From: Forficula auricularia | Taxonomy: Eukaryota; Arthropoda; Insecta; Dermaptera; Forficulidae | Length of the DNA: 64,000 nucleotides | Direction: 5' to 3' | NCBI GenBank assembly: GCA_024734495.1 | Contig: JALMQS010000136.1 | Location: 6,090,215-6,154,214 of the forward strand | Part shown: positions 1 to 11,639 of the stretch, piece after piece | Numbering within the stretch: position 1 is the stretch's first letter | Layout: each line of letters begins with the position of its first letter | The notes under the pieces: model-generated | Told to the model about the DNA's origin: nothing | What the model saw: the letters and a program-made list of their open reading frames with translations, nothing else | Databases searched by the model: none | Translations under genes and position numbers: made by a program

Positions 1-847
1 CCCCCCCCCACCCACCATACTCCCTCACTCCACCGCCATTCCACTCCGCGCATCCCATGCCCTAACCCACCCCACTCCACCCCCGCACCCAGTTTTTGCA
101 TTTCTACCTTCTAGTGACCCACAGATTATGTAAACAAAATTTGGTTGAGTTTGGTCCAAGAGCAAGAATTTTCATTTTTGACTTCTCATTTTGGGGTCGC
201 CCCCCATTTTGGGTGGTTAGTTTTTGCATTTCTAGCTCTAGAGGCTCACAGATTATGTATATAAAATTTGGTTGAGTTTGGTCCAAGAGCAAAATTTTCA
301 TTTTTTGACACCCCCCCCATTTTGGGTGGTTAGTTTTTGCATTTCTAGCTCTCTAGAGGCCTACAGATTATGTATACAAAATTTGGTTGAGTTTGTTCCA
401 AGGGCAAGAATTTATATATTTTTCTCCTTCCCCCTTTTTGGGTGGTTTTTGGGGAGAATTTTTTAAACAAAGTTGTCAGAAATCACATCCCCTACAACTT
501 TGCTCATTATAAAATTTCCCGTAGAGTTAATAGTTTATGAGTTATTTGATAATTTTCATTCGTTCACCCCCCCAAACCCCCTTTTGGGGTCAAAATATCA
601 AAACGTTATATAGCTAAAAACGTAAGTTAGAAGACCTCTGATACAAATATGAAATTTCATAATAATCCCTTCAGCCGTTTTGACGTGAATCGTGAGCAAC
701 ATTTTGCGGAAACCACTGAAACAGACAGACAGACAGGAATTTTGTTGAGGGTGTTTTCGTTCATAACTTTGCTTGAAACGTGTGCAACCAAAATTTGGCG
801 TGATTTGGAGCAATGTACAGACAAAACCTTAATTTTATATATATAGA
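1..847 (-). mobile_element. Helitron, non-autonomous, 3' end cut by window start
   Basis: Read on the - strand the element begins with TC at 847-846 followed by TATATATATAAAATTAAGG, the same 5' end as the complete Helitron at 44487. It holds single copies of the monomer that is amplified at 2705-7690 (around 120-400) and a C-rich stretch at 1-100 matching the G-rich part of the 44487 copy. Its CTAG 3' end would lie left of position 1. No protein is encoded; short reading frames across it are not credible. Confidence 0.75.
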
Positions 848-887
848 TTTGCCGCAAATATACCGATGGCGCGCTCTCTCGGCAGCA

Positions 888-950
888 TTACGTCAGAGTT
901 GCGGCAAATTAATCTAGACAAATATATATAGTATAAATCTGCACATACTT
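888..950 (+). repeat. Dispersed repeat shared with 19145-19195
   Basis: The stretch CAAATTAATCTAGACAAATA plus TATATAGTAT recurs at about 19163-19192, just downstream of a tRNA-like sequence. Function unknown; probably part of a SINE or MITE family. Confidence 0.5.
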
Positions 951-1068
951 AGGAATAAAAAAACATCGCAAAAATCAACGACAATTTTTTGAATTACACC
1001 TTAAAAACCTGTCCAAGTACCTGCGAATTTACTTAATTAATTATTATTATTCTTAAACTGAATTTGCA

Positions 1069-1392
1069 GCGATTAATTGCTTCGGATTTTGGCCAGCTCT
1101 TCTTTCTCTTGTAGGTTTAATTGCAAAGATAGACAATTTTTTGTCGCAAATGGATCTCTTACTCACAAATAAATTTTTGTATCAAGTGACTGGAAATAAT
1201 GTTCAATTTTTGTTTTTAGCAGCTCTAATGTTTCACTTATTAAATCAATTATTTCCTTATAATTCGCTTTTGCAGTCAAGGGAAACATTTCTAATTTATG
1301 TTCTTTTATTTACATATCTTGTCCATATTGGAGTAATTTTTGAAGACGGACTGATAAGTGATATTGATGAGGGAGACAAAAAAAGAAGATAA
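1069..1392 (+). CDS. Possible terminal exon of a multi-pass membrane protein (unidentified)
   Basis: A TTGCAG acceptor after a T-rich tract ends at 1069 and opens a frame of about 107 codons ending in TAA at 1390-1392. The translation has three strongly hydrophobic stretches (around FWPALLSLVGLIAKI, FLFLAALMFHLLNQLF and LIYVLLFTYLVHIGVIF), each fit for a membrane helix, and a charged tail DIDEGDKKRR. I do not recognise the family. The last codons and the stop lie in the left arm of a palindromic insertion (from about 1377), so the present C-terminus may be transposon-derived. No upstream exon is visible. It could be a chance frame in AT-rich DNA; I rate it below even odds. Confidence 0.35.
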   Translation, partial: AINCFGFWPALLSLVGLIAKIDNFLSQMDLLLTNKFLYQVTGNNVQFLFLAALMFHLLNQLFPYNSLLQSRETFLIYVLLFTYLVHIGVIFEDGLISDIDEGDKKRR

Positions 1393-1423
1393 TTTATACT
1401 AACTTTTTATTCATAAACCGACG

Positions 1424-1451
1424 TTTCGAAGGCTATTCCCTCCTTCTTCAG
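1424..1451 (-). ncRNA. Hammerhead-like hairpin
   Basis: CTGAAGA, one A, stem GGAGG/CCTTC with a 6-nt loop, then GAAA. Resembles the hammerhead core with one extra base before stem II; activity untested. Confidence 0.5.
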
Positions 1452-1640
1452 GGTTTTGAAAAGTCAGTGAAGCAAATCCAATGCTCTCTGTCTTGTTTTT
1501 CAGTGGCAGTAACAATAACATATTGTATTTCATTCTCTACATTATAATTCTACTGAGAATGAAATACAATATTTTATTGTTACTGCCACTGAAAAACAAG
1601 ACAGAGAGGATTGGATTTGCTTCACTGACTTTTCAAAACC

Positions 1641-1667
1641 CTGAAGAAGGAGGAATAGCCTTCGAAA
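1641..1667 (+). ncRNA. Hammerhead-like hairpin
   Basis: CTGAAGA, one A, stem GGAGG/CCTTC with loop AATAG, then GAAACG. Inverted partner of 1424-1451. Confidence 0.5.
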
Positions 1668-1718
1668 CGTCGGTTTATGAATAAAAAGATATTGTAAATT
1701 ATCTTCTTCTTTTTTTGG

Positions 1719-2473
1719 ACTGCCTTATCACTCAATCTTGTCCATATATTTAGCTTTCGTTAAAGGCAGCACGACTTGTCAGTAGATCTTTTTTCTGCGA
1801 CACACTTGAAGCTTGATCGCGACACACTATAGTGTATTTTGTGAAACACTGGTATAATGTCTGTTTATGAGAGATCGTAAAGTAAGACACATTTATTTCG
1901 ACTTTTCGATCACTCTGTCTAAGTAATTTGTTCACGTAGGTAACGATTTATTTCTAAAGAAAACTTGAAAAGGTGAATGAATGAATGTCGTGGTTTGTTC
2001 GGGTTGGAGATTTTTGGATAGGTGCGTGTTTGGCTAGCATTAGTCATGAAGAGGACCACACTAGCCGACATTGACCAATGTACGAATGACGAAGAGGCCA
2101 AGATAAAAGGGCAGGAAAACAAATGAGTATACAGTAGCCGAGAGTGAGCCAAGCTGAGGGCATCGGTGAAGACAGGATTCTTTTGAACCTGATCCCCGCC
2201 CGCCCGCCCTGCCCTCTAACTCAAATATATCGCCCCTATTAAATCGTTTTCCGAAAGCGACCGTATCTTAATTCTTCAACATATATATATATATACACAA
2301 TCTACTATAAATCATTTTACGTAATGTTTCATATCAACTTGATATGAATAACCGTCAATTTAGGTAATTTAGATGATGGCTGAAGGTTGTTTGTTTGTTT
2401 GTTTGCTGCTTGGAGCCTAGAACAGTGGCTATTAAACTTTTGAAACTCAGAAAACATTTTTTGTTATTATAAA
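1719..2473. other. No gene seen
   Basis: Mixed unique-looking DNA with a short AT dinucleotide run near 2280-2295 and a C-rich patch near 2195-2215. I see no exon with convincing splice sites or conserved protein. Confidence 0.5.
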
Positions 2474-2477
2474 AAAA

Positions 2478-5400
2478 CTAGCTGCACGTCCCGCCTTCGG
2501 CGGCACTCTTGCTAGTCAGAGGGCTACACCCCATGGACCCCAACAGCCCACTAATATACCCCCGAAACTTCACACCACACCTCCGCACCCCGAAACCCCC
2601 ACGCTCGCACTCCAACCCCATTCCACATCCGCATCCGGCCCCCTTCACCCCACCTCTCACCCAACCCTACACCTCAACCCCGCACCCAGTTTTTAATTTC
2701 TAGTTCCCTAGAGGCCCACAGATTATGTATACAAAATTTGGTTAGGTTTGGTCCAAGGGCAAGAATTGTCATTTGTTGACCCTCCCCCTCCATTTTGTAT
2801 GGTTAATTTATGCATTTCTATCTCTCTATATTCCCACAGATTAGGTATACAAAATTTGGTTGAGTTTGGTCCAAGGGCAAGAATTGTCATTTGTTGACCC
2901 TCCCCTCCATTTTGTATGGTTAATTTTTCCATTTCTATCTCTCTATATTCCCACAGATTATGTATACAACATTTGGTTGAGTTTGGTCCAAGGGCAAGAA
3001 TTGTCATTTGTTGACCTCCCCCTCCATTTTGTATAGCTAATTTTTGCATTTCTATCTCTCTATATTCCCACAGATTAGGTATACAAAATTTGGTTGAGTT
3101 TGGTCCAAGGGCAAGAATTGTCATTTGTTGACCCTCCCCCTCCATTTTGTATGGTTAATTTATGCATTTCTATCTCTCTATATTCCCACAGATTAGGTAT
3201 ACAAAATTTGGTTGAGTTTGGTCCAAGGGCAAGAATTGTCATTTGTTGACCCTCCCCTCCATTTTGTATGGTTAATTTTTCCATTTCTATCTCTCTATAT
3301 TCCCACAGATTATGTATACAACATTTGGTTGAGTTTGGTCCAAGGGCAAGAATTGTCATTTGTTGACCCTCCCCTCCATTTTGTATGGTTAATTTTTGCA
3401 TTTCTATCTCTCTATATTCCCACAGATTAGGTATACAAAATTTGGTTGAGTTTGGTCCAAGGGCAAGAATTGTCATTTGTTGACCCTCCCCTCCATTTTG
3501 TATGGTTAATTTATGCATTTCTATCTCTCTATATTCCCACAGATTAGGTATACAAAATTTGGTTAGGTTTGGTCCAAGGGCAAGAATTGTCATTTGTTGA
3601 CCCTCCCCCTCCATTTTGTATGGTTAATTTTTCCATTTCTATCTCTCTATATTCCCAGAGATTATGTATACAAAATTTGGTTAGGTTTGGTCCAAAGGCA
3701 AGAATTGTCATTTGTTGACCCTCCCCCTCCATTTTGTATGGTTAATTTTTGCATTTCTATCTCTCTATATTCCCACAGATTAGGTATACAAAATTGGGTT
3801 AGGTTTGGTCCAAGGGCAAGAATTGTCATTTGTTGACCCTCCCCCTCCATTTTGTATGGTTAATTTTTGCATTTCTATCTCTCTATATTCCCACAGATTA
3901 GGTATACAAAATTTGGTTGAGTTTGGTCCAAGGGCAAGAATTGTCATTTGTTGACCCTCCCCCTCCATTTTGTATGGTTAATTTATGCATTTCTATCTCT
4001 CTATATTCCCACAGATTAGGTATACAAAATTTGGTTGAGTTTGGTCCAAGGGCAGGAATTGTCATTTGTTGACCCTCCCCTCCATTTTGTATGGTTAATT
4101 TTTCCATTTCTATCTCTCTATATTCCCACAGATTATGTATACAAAATTTGGTTGAGTTTGGTCCAAGGGCAAGAATTGTCATTTGTTGACCCTCCCCTCC
4201 ATTTTGTATGGTTAATTTTTGCATTTCTATCTCTCTATATTCCCACAGATTAGGTATACAAAATTTGGTTGAGTTTGGTCCAAGGGCAAGAATTGTCATT
4301 TGTTGACCCTCCCCCTCCATTTTGTATGGTTAATTTATGCATTTCTATCTCTCTATATTCCCACAGATTAGGTATACAACATTTGGTTGAGTTTGGTCCA
4401 AGGGCAAGAATTGTCATTTGTTGACCCTCCCCTCCATTTTGTATGGTTAATTTATGCATTTCTATCTCTCTATATTCCCACAGATTAGGTATACAAAATT
4501 TGGTTGAGTTTGGTCCAAGGGCAAGAATTGTCATTTGTTGACCCTCCCCTCCATTTTGTATGGTTAATTTTTCCATTTCTATCTCTCTATATTCCCACAG
4601 ATTATGTATACAACATTTGGTTGAGTTTGGTCCAAGGGCAAGAATTGTCATTTGTTGACCCTCCCCTCCATTTTGTATAGTTAATTTTTGCATTTCTATC
4701 TCTCTATATTCCCACAGATTAGGTATACAAAATTTGGTTGAGTTTGGTCCAAGGGCAAGAATTGTCATTTGTTGACCCTCCCCCTCCATTTTGTATGGTT
4801 AATTTATGCATTTCTATCTCTCTATATTCCCACAGATTAGGTATACAAAATTTGGTTGAGTTTGGTCCAAGGGCAAGAATTGTCATTTGTTGACCCTCCC
4901 CCTCCATTTTGTATGGTTAATTTTTGCATTTCTATCTCTCTATATTCCCACAGATTATGTATACAAAATTTGGTTGAGTTTGGTCCAAGGGCAAGAATTG
5001 TCATTTGTTGACCCTCCCCCTCCATTTTGTATAGCTAATTTTTGCATTTCTATCTCTCTATATTCCCACAGATTAGGTATACAAAATTTGGTTGAGTTTG
5101 GTCCAAGGGCAAGAATTGTCATTTGTTGACCCTCCCCCTCCATTTTGTATGGTTAATTTTTGCATTTCTATCTCTCTATATTCCCACAGATTATGTATAC
5201 AAAATTTGGTTGAGTTTGGTCCAAGGGCAAGAATTGTCATTTGTTGACCCTCCCCTCCATTTTGTATGGTTAATTTTTGCATTTCTATCTCTCTATATTC
5301 CCACAGATTATGTATACAAAATTTGGTTGAGTTTGGTCCAAGGGCAAGAATTGTCATTTGTTGACCCTCCCCCTCCATTTTGTATGGTTAATTTTTCCAT

Positions 5401-7860
5401 TTCTATCTCTCTATATTCCCACAGATTATGTATACAACATTTGGTTGAGTTTGGTCCAAGGGCAAGAATTGTCATTTGTTGACCCTCCCCTCCATTTTGT
5501 ATGGTTAATTTTTGCATTTCTATCTCTCTATATTCCCACAGATTATGTATACAACATTTGGTTGAGTTTGGTCCAAGGGCAAGAATTGTCATTTGTTGAC
5601 CCTCCCCTCCATTTTGTATGGTTAATTTATGCATTTCTATCTCTCTATATTCCCACAGATTAGGTATACAAAATTTGGTTGAGTTTGGTCCAAGGGCAAG
5701 AATTGTCATTTGTTGACCCTCCCCTCCATTTTGTATAGCTAATTTTTGCATTTCTATCTCTCTATATTCCCACAGATTATGTATACAAAATTTGGTTGAG
5801 TTTGGTCCAAGGGCAAGAATTGTCATTTGTTGACCCTCCCCCTCCATTTTGTATGGTTAATTTATGCATTTCTATCTCTCTATATTCCCACAGATTAGGT
5901 ATACAAAATTTGGTTGAGTTTGGTCCAAGGGCAAGAATTGTCATTTGTTGACCCTCCCCCTCCATTTTGTATAGCTAATTTTTGCATTTCTATCTCTCTA
6001 TATTCCCACAGATTATGTATACAAAATTTGGTTGAGTTTGGTCCAAGGGCAAGAATTGTCATTTGTTGACCCTCCCCTCCATTTTGTATAGCTAATTTTT
6101 GCATTTCTATCTCTCTATATTCCCACAGATTATGTATACAAAATTTGGTTGAGTTTGGTCCAAGGGCAAGAATTGTCATTTGTTGACCCTCCCCTCCATT
6201 TTGTATGGTTAATTTTTGCATTTCTATCTCTCTATATTCCCACAGATTATGTATACAAAATTTGGTTGAGTTTGGTCCAAGGGCAAGAATTGTCATTTGT
6301 TGACCCTCCCCCTCCATTTTGTATGGTTAATTTTTGCATTTCTATCTCTCTATATTCCCACAGATTATGTATACAACATTTGGTTGAGTTTGGTCCAAGG
6401 GCAAGAATTGTCATTTGTTGACCCTCCCCCTCCATTTTGTATGGTTAATTTTTGCATTTCTATCTCTCTATATTCCCACAGATTATGTATACAACATTTG
6501 GTTGAGTTTGGTCCAAGGGCAAGAATTGTCATTTGTTGACCCTCCCCCTCCATTTTGTATGGTTAATTTATGCATTTCTATCTCTCTATATTCCCACAGA
6601 TTATGTATACAACATTTGGTTGAGTTTGGTCCAAGGGCAAGAATTGTCATTTGTTGACCCTCCCCCTCCATTTTGTATGGTTAATTTATGCATTTCTATC
6701 TCTCTATATTCCCACAGATTATGTATACAACATTTGGTTGAGTTTGGTCCAAGGGCAAGAATTGTCATTTGTTGACCCTCCCCTCCATTTTGTATGGTTA
6801 ATTTATGCATTTCTATCTCTCTATATTCCCACAGATTAGGTATACAACATTTGGTTGAGTTTGGTCCAAGGGCAAGAATTGTCATTTGTTGACCCTCCTC
6901 CATTTTGTATGGTTAATTTTTCCATTTCTATCTCTCTATATTCCCACAGATTATGTATACAAAATTTGGTTGAGTTTGGTCCAAGGGCAAGAATTGTCAT
7001 TTGTTGACCCTCCCCTCCATTTTGTATAGCTAATTTTTGCATTTCTATCTCTCTATATTCCCACAGATTAGGTATACAAAATTTGGTTGAGTTTGGTCCA
7101 AGGGCAAGAATTGTCATTTGTTGACCCTCCCCCTCCATTTTGTATGGTTAATTTATGCATTTCTATCTCTCTATATTCCCACAGATTAGGTATACAAAAT
7201 TTGGTTGAGTTTGGTCCAAGAGCAAGAATTGTCATTTGTTGACCCTCCCCCTCCATTTTGTATAGCTAATTTTTGCATTTCTATCTCTCTATATTTGAAC
7301 AGATTATGTATACAAAATTTGGTTGAGTTTGGTCCAAGGGCAAGAATTGTCATTTGTTGACCCTCCCCTCCATTTTGTATAGCTAATTTTTGCATTTCTA
7401 TCTCTCTATATTCCCACAGATTATGTATACAAAATTTGGTTGAGTTTGGTCCAAAGGCAAGAATTGTCATTTGTTGACCCCCCTCCATTTTGTATGGTTA
7501 ATTTTTGCATTTCTAGCTCTCTATATTCCCACAGATTATGTATACAAAATTTGGTTGAGTTTGGTCCAAGGGCAAGAATTGTCATTTGTTGACCCTCCCC
7601 TCCATTTTGTATGGTTAATTTTTTCATTTCTAGCTCTCCAGATTCCCACAGATTATCTATACAAAATTTGGTTGAGTTTGGTCCAAGGGTAAGAATTTAC
7701 ATTTTTTGATCCTCTTCCCCTTTTTGTGTGGTTTTGGGGGGTATTTTCGTAAAAAAAGTTGTCAGATATCACATCCCCTACAACTTTGGTCATAACAAAA
7801 TTTGCCATAGATTTAATATTTTAGGAGTTATTTGATAATTTCCATTCGTGCCAAAATAAA
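2478..7860 (-). mobile_element. Helitron expanded by an internal satellite array
   Basis: On the - strand the element ends in a GC hairpin (GCCGCCGAAGGCGGG) followed 8 nt later by CTAG at 2481-2478, the same 3' end as the Helitron at 45420-45453. Inside is the 117/118-bp array. Beyond it, 7690-7855 matches the 5' half of the copy at 1-847 (CACATCCCCTACAACTTTG and flanks) until about 7855, where similarity stops, so the 5' TC end is missing. No Rep/helicase gene is present. Confidence 0.75.
2705..7690 (-). repeat. 117/118-bp tandem array, about 43 units
   Basis: The monomer runs from CAGATTATGTATACAAAATT to CTATATTCCCA and repeats with very few differences. Units are 117 bp with CTCCCCTCC or 118 bp with CTCCCCCTCC. 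Recurrent variants are T(A/G)GGTATAC, AAA/AAC before TTTGG, TTGCATTTC/TTCCATTTC and GGTTAA/AGCTAA, mixed along the array, which suggests unequal exchange or gene conversion. Because 117 is 39 codons, runs of 117-mers stay open on both strands; these frames are an arithmetic by-product and not genes. Single diverged monomers occur in the other Helitron copies. Confidence 0.95.
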
Positions 7861-8097
7861 ACAGAAAAATCGATCATTTTTAATGATTTTTTTTTTACAA
7901 TTTAAAGGTGGGAAATCTCCCTACTTGCTGCAAATGTTCATGTTTTCGAACTTTTCACCTCTTTAGCCTCTCAGAAGAAAATTAACTACTAAAATAATCC
8001 TTCTAAGATTCTTCCAAAACTTAAGTGACTTGTAGTATTTATTTTTATAAATCAAAGAGTTTGTTCACTCACTCAAATAAATAAATATAGAGCAATT

Positions 8098-8212
8098 AAT
8101 AAAGTAAAGGGTGTGTAATTTCACAGTGAAATTACACACCCTTTACTTTATTAATTAATATCATGTTTCACCTAAAACCTACACCACTTTCTCTAAGTAA
8201 AAAAAAACTAAT
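8098..8212 (+). mobile_element. Short palindrome-plus-tail element, 14-bp TSD
   Basis: A perfect palindrome (AAAGTAAAGGGTGTGTAATT and TTCACAG with its inverse) is followed by the tail ATGTTTCACCTAAAACCTAC shared with four other insertions. Flanks AATATAGAGCAATT (8084-8097) and AATATAGAGTAATT (8213-8226) look like a target duplication with one mismatch. It corresponds to the arms of the 27104-27396 copy without its hairpin-bearing centre. Confidence 0.75.
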
Positions 8213-9070
8213 AATATAGAGTAATTTTAGACAATTAACATTATTTATTGCATAGATTTACTAAACAATTTCGGATTTAGGAGGTCATTTTACATAAGAA
8301 TCAGAATGAATGGTGTCAGTTATAGAATTTTTTTGCAGAGCAGTTTAATCAAATAAAAAGACGATTTTTTTTGAAAATTTATTTTTTTATCGCGTAAAAT
8401 TTATTTATAATTTTTTTTTATTAATTTATTTATTTCTCTTATTTATTATCTATTTTGAAATTTATTATATTAAATTTAAATGATTATGGTTATATTAAAT
8501 TACAAGATATCAACATTTTATATAACAGCTGGGACCAAATTAAAAACAAACAATCGGCCAGTATAATTATTCTTGTGTTCTTTTAATAAATCTTCTGATT
8601 GGATGGATTATGAAGCAATTTTCGAAATTTACGAATGTGTCCTAGGCCAATAAATAAATCGTTCTTGTTGTCGACACATGTTTTTCGGGTTTCCAGCAGC
8701 TTCGCAGGTTTGTTGATCTCACGGCGGCTTCGATTAATTCTGAGACACGTAGGTGGCCGGGACTCTATTATATAGATTATTGTTAAAATCAACAACATTT
8801 TATTCAGTTTAAAAATAACATTACTATTAGGAGCATTTCAAGATTCATTTCTTCAATTTTAATTTTAAATTCGATTTATATAAAACAAGTTAAGTATTAT
8901 AAGTATTTGAAATCAACTTTTACAAATTATTCAATATTCAAATAAATATTTTTTTTAGTAATTCTGGTATGTATACTATGTTCTTTATAATTCATTGGAG
9001 TGCAAGTTTACAACAAAACTTCATTTTTTTTAGTCTCCAAGTGGTTACAAACATATTTGTTAACATCTTA

Positions 9071-9165
9071 TACTATTAGTTCTGTCCATCGATTAAATTA
9101 TTAAAGTTGGTATCGGGAAATAAGGACTAAATTTTTATGAAAATAATTTTCATTTTGTTGCCAAC
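9071..9165 (-). repeat. Solo half of the 53.7-54.1 kb palindrome family
   Basis: Read on - it runs GTTGGCAACAAAATGAAAAT ... AATTTAATCGATGGACA and matches 54012-54095. It is a truncated or half copy. Confidence 0.6.
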
Positions 9166-9189
9166 ATAAGGCGCATGTGTCGTAATCTG

Positions 9190-9832
9190 CAGCAAGGAAG
9201 ATTGGCTTCTTATTCAGGTCCAAGCGATTTTACAAACCCCCACAACTTCTCACCATCTACAAGGCCCAGATCCGCCCCTGTCTCGAATACGGCTCTCATC
9301 TGTGGATAGGGGCCTCAAAATACTCTCTTGCTACCCTGGATGCAATTCAGAAACGAGCCGTCAGGCTAATTGACGATTCTACCCTCACCGACTCCCTCGA
9401 CTCGCTGGCTCATCGAAGAGATGTCTCTGCCCTTTCCCTTTTCTATAGATACTATCACGGCAGGTGCTCTGATGAGATGAAATCAATAATTCCCCCCAAA
9501 GCATGCTTTGCACGCAGCACACGTTTTGCCGACTCCCAACACTCTTTTGCGGTCAAATTGGAAAAGTGCCGGACCACTTCATTCGCGAATACATATATCC
9601 CCATGACTTCAAGGAACTCTCTCCCAGCCTCTATCTTTCCCAGCACCTATGATCTTCAAACCTTCAAAACCAGGGTGCATAGACACCTACGTCTACACCC
9701 TCTCACTTAATCAACTTTCTCTTCTCTTCGGTAATGCAAGGGTCTTTCGAGATCCATAGGGGCTGCATCTTTACTGGTGCACCCCTTCTTGCATTCGATT
9801 GCATTAAAAAAAAAAAAAAAAAAAAAAAAATT
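9190..9832 (+). mobile_element. LINE 3' end with poly(A)
   Basis: A 5'-truncated non-LTR retrotransposon. The frame from about 9190 to 9710 encodes the end of ORF2 (KAQIRPCLEYGSHLW, TLDAIQKRAVRLI, SLFYRYYHGRCS, FKTRVHRHLRLHPLT then stop), the region beyond the palm of CR1/Jockey/L2-like reverse transcriptases. A 3' UTR and a tail of about 24 A follow at 9807-9830. No catalytic YADD region remains. A second family member lies at 51866-52587. The exact clade is not assigned. Confidence 0.85.
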
Positions 9833-9900
9833 ACGACACCGTGCCCGCTGGAAGCTTAATAAAACAATTATGAATTTATTTTTCGAGATATAGTAAAAAT

Positions 9901-10060
9901 CGAGGGGTAAACCGCGATTGGAATTAGGTGTACACCGTCTTTGGAATTAAGTGGAATTATTTTGGACTTCATTAGATAATGCCCCTTCATCTATTGTCTT
10001 CTAATTGGAAATGAAAGTGGAAGTAGGTGTACATGATATTAGGTCGTGGTTCACCCCTCG
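9901..10060. mobile_element. MITE of the GAGGGGTGAACCGCG family
   Basis: Terminal inverted repeats CGAGGGGTAAACCGCG and CGTGGTTCACCCCTCG, each followed inward by GTGTACACC/GTACATG-type sequence and short GGAATTA and GGAAAT words. Same family as 19424-20201 and 24950-25104. Flanking AGTAAAAAT / GTAAATTTA may be a decayed 9-bp duplication. Confidence 0.75.
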
Positions 10061-10069
10061 GTAAATTTA

Positions 10070-10810
10070 ACAGTACATTAATAGAGTGATGATATTTAAC
10101 TAGATCCCTTGGCAACTCGGTGGATTGTTAACTGGAATGATTTACTAGAGGGCAGATAGTCAGATAGAGAGAGGGCCCTTGTGTTCTATTTGAGCCAATA
10201 GAGATGGGCCGCCGCGCCGGGACAGCCGGCCAAAAAGCCCCCCCTTGGCTAGGATAAATGGCCCCCGTGCACGGCACCATGTACGACATGAATGGGAACA
10301 GCCGCCGGTTAATTATTATTAAGTTCTTAAGTCAGCCGCCATGAGCCAGGCCATTTCTCTTTCTCTTAAGGATTATTCCCTATAGCCGAGTTTGTGTGTC
10401 TTGCTGAAAATTTTTTATAGTTAAGGTTTAATTTTATTCGAAAGCCTGGACTAGGGGGGGATCTTATAAATCATAAAACCCACATGGAATAATATAAATA
10501 TTAAAATCGACTTAGATTAATATAGAATTGAAGAATAGAAAGGAATCGTTCAGAAACGGTTCATTCTATCGTAGAAGTTAAAAGATTAAATAAACTTGAA
10601 TGTTTGACAGTATACTATCCATTTGACAATTTGAACTTCTGTATTTATTATTTTTATTTTACTACTTTGTTTAATGCACAGCATTATGTTTCATACTTTT
10701 CTTTATCTTGTATGTATATTCGTTCCTCAGTTTGTCCGGGTAGAATTTTTGAATCGAATTTTGACCCACTTTCAAAAAGGCAATTTTTTGAAATCTTATA
10801 GATATATGTA
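10070..10810. other. Unique-looking intergenic or intronic DNA with a GC-rich island
   Basis: 10140-10400 is GC-rich and non-repetitive within the window (GGGCCGCCGCGCCGGGACAG, AGCCGCCGGTTAATTATTAT), standing out from its AT-rich surroundings. No coding frame or RNA gene is recognisable. It could be a regulatory island. Confidence 0.3.
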
Positions 10811-10816
10811 TTTTTA

Positions 10817-11535
10817 ACCGACTTCAAAAAAGGAGGAGGTTCTCTATTCGACTTTTTTTTGTGCCTATGTTACCTCATATCTCCGCCAATTGTCAACCGA
10901 TTTTGAAAATTTTTTTTGCATTGGGTCCAGTCTAGCCTCCGATTGGTCCCATTTTTTTTTCGATTTTTTTCCATAGGTATTAGACCTTTTTTATTAGGTT
11001 TGTTTAGACCTAACCTCTTTGTTTATGAACCGATTTCGATGGTTCTTTTTTTATCCGAATGGGGGTGTCTTAGGGATGGTGTCATATTAATTTGGTCAAG
11101 TTCTGATGATATGATCACTATTAATAACATCACTAAAAAGAGAAAAATAAAAATAATTTTTAAGAAAAAAATAAAAACCGACTTCAAAAAATTAAATGCA
11201 ACAAATAAAATACACTAAAAGGTATAAAATAATTATTATCTTATTTAGTTACAACTAAACGACGAAATATTAACATGAAATTACTTTTTGAAGTTGGTGC
11301 CAAATATATACCTTTTATGAATCGCACTCGGCGGATCTTACTTAGTACGTTTGGCGGGTACGCTCGCTTATAGGTATAGTTTGTTTGGCACCGACTTCAA
11401 AAAGTAATTTCATGTTAATATTTCGACGTTTAGTTGTAACTAAATAAGATAATAATTATTTTATACCTTTTAGTGTATTTTATTTGTTGCATTTAATTTT
11501 TTGAAGTCGGTTTTTATTTTTTCTTAAAAATTATT
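10817..11535. mobile_element. ACCGACTTCAAAAA palindromic repeat, copy A
   Basis: Begins with AACCGACTTCAAAAAAGGAG, a motif widespread in insect genomes, then a poorly conserved body and, from 11176, two arms of about 130 bp (AAACCGACTTCAAAAAATTA ... GAAGTTGGTGCCAAA) around a loop of about 90 nt (11305-11385). The second copy is 48351-49055, in which the loop reads in the opposite direction. Confidence 0.75.
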
Positions 11536-11639
11536 TTTATGTATAATTCTGTCAAGCCATACGCTAAATAAATCAATAATTCTCAGAGATAACAATATTA
11601 TGGAAAGGTGGTTCTCTAGCAATCATTTTAAATATCTTT

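Larger units (their letters stand above)
1377..1718. mobile_element. Palindromic element with two hammerhead-like hairpins
   Basis: Arms of about 150 bp at 1377-1535 and 1557-1718 are inverted copies of each other (AAAAAGAAGATAATTTA, CATAAACCGACGTTTCGAAG and onward to CATTCTC) around a short centre. Each arm carries a CTGAAGA-A-stem-GAAACG motif. No coding content. Confidence 0.8.

Noticed and set aside
1141..1392. Independent gene starting at TTG 1141
   Set aside because: The frame is open back to the splice acceptor at 1069, so it reads better as a terminal exon; no ATG start context.
2723..7627. Many open frames of 62-179 codons with a 39-residue repeat on - and an equivalent on +
   Set aside because: They are translations of the 117-bp satellite; both strands are open because the unit is a multiple of three and lacks stops. 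No promoter, splice or codon signal.
2705..7690. CRISPR-like array
   Set aside because: No variable spacers; whole units are repeated in a eukaryotic Helitron context.
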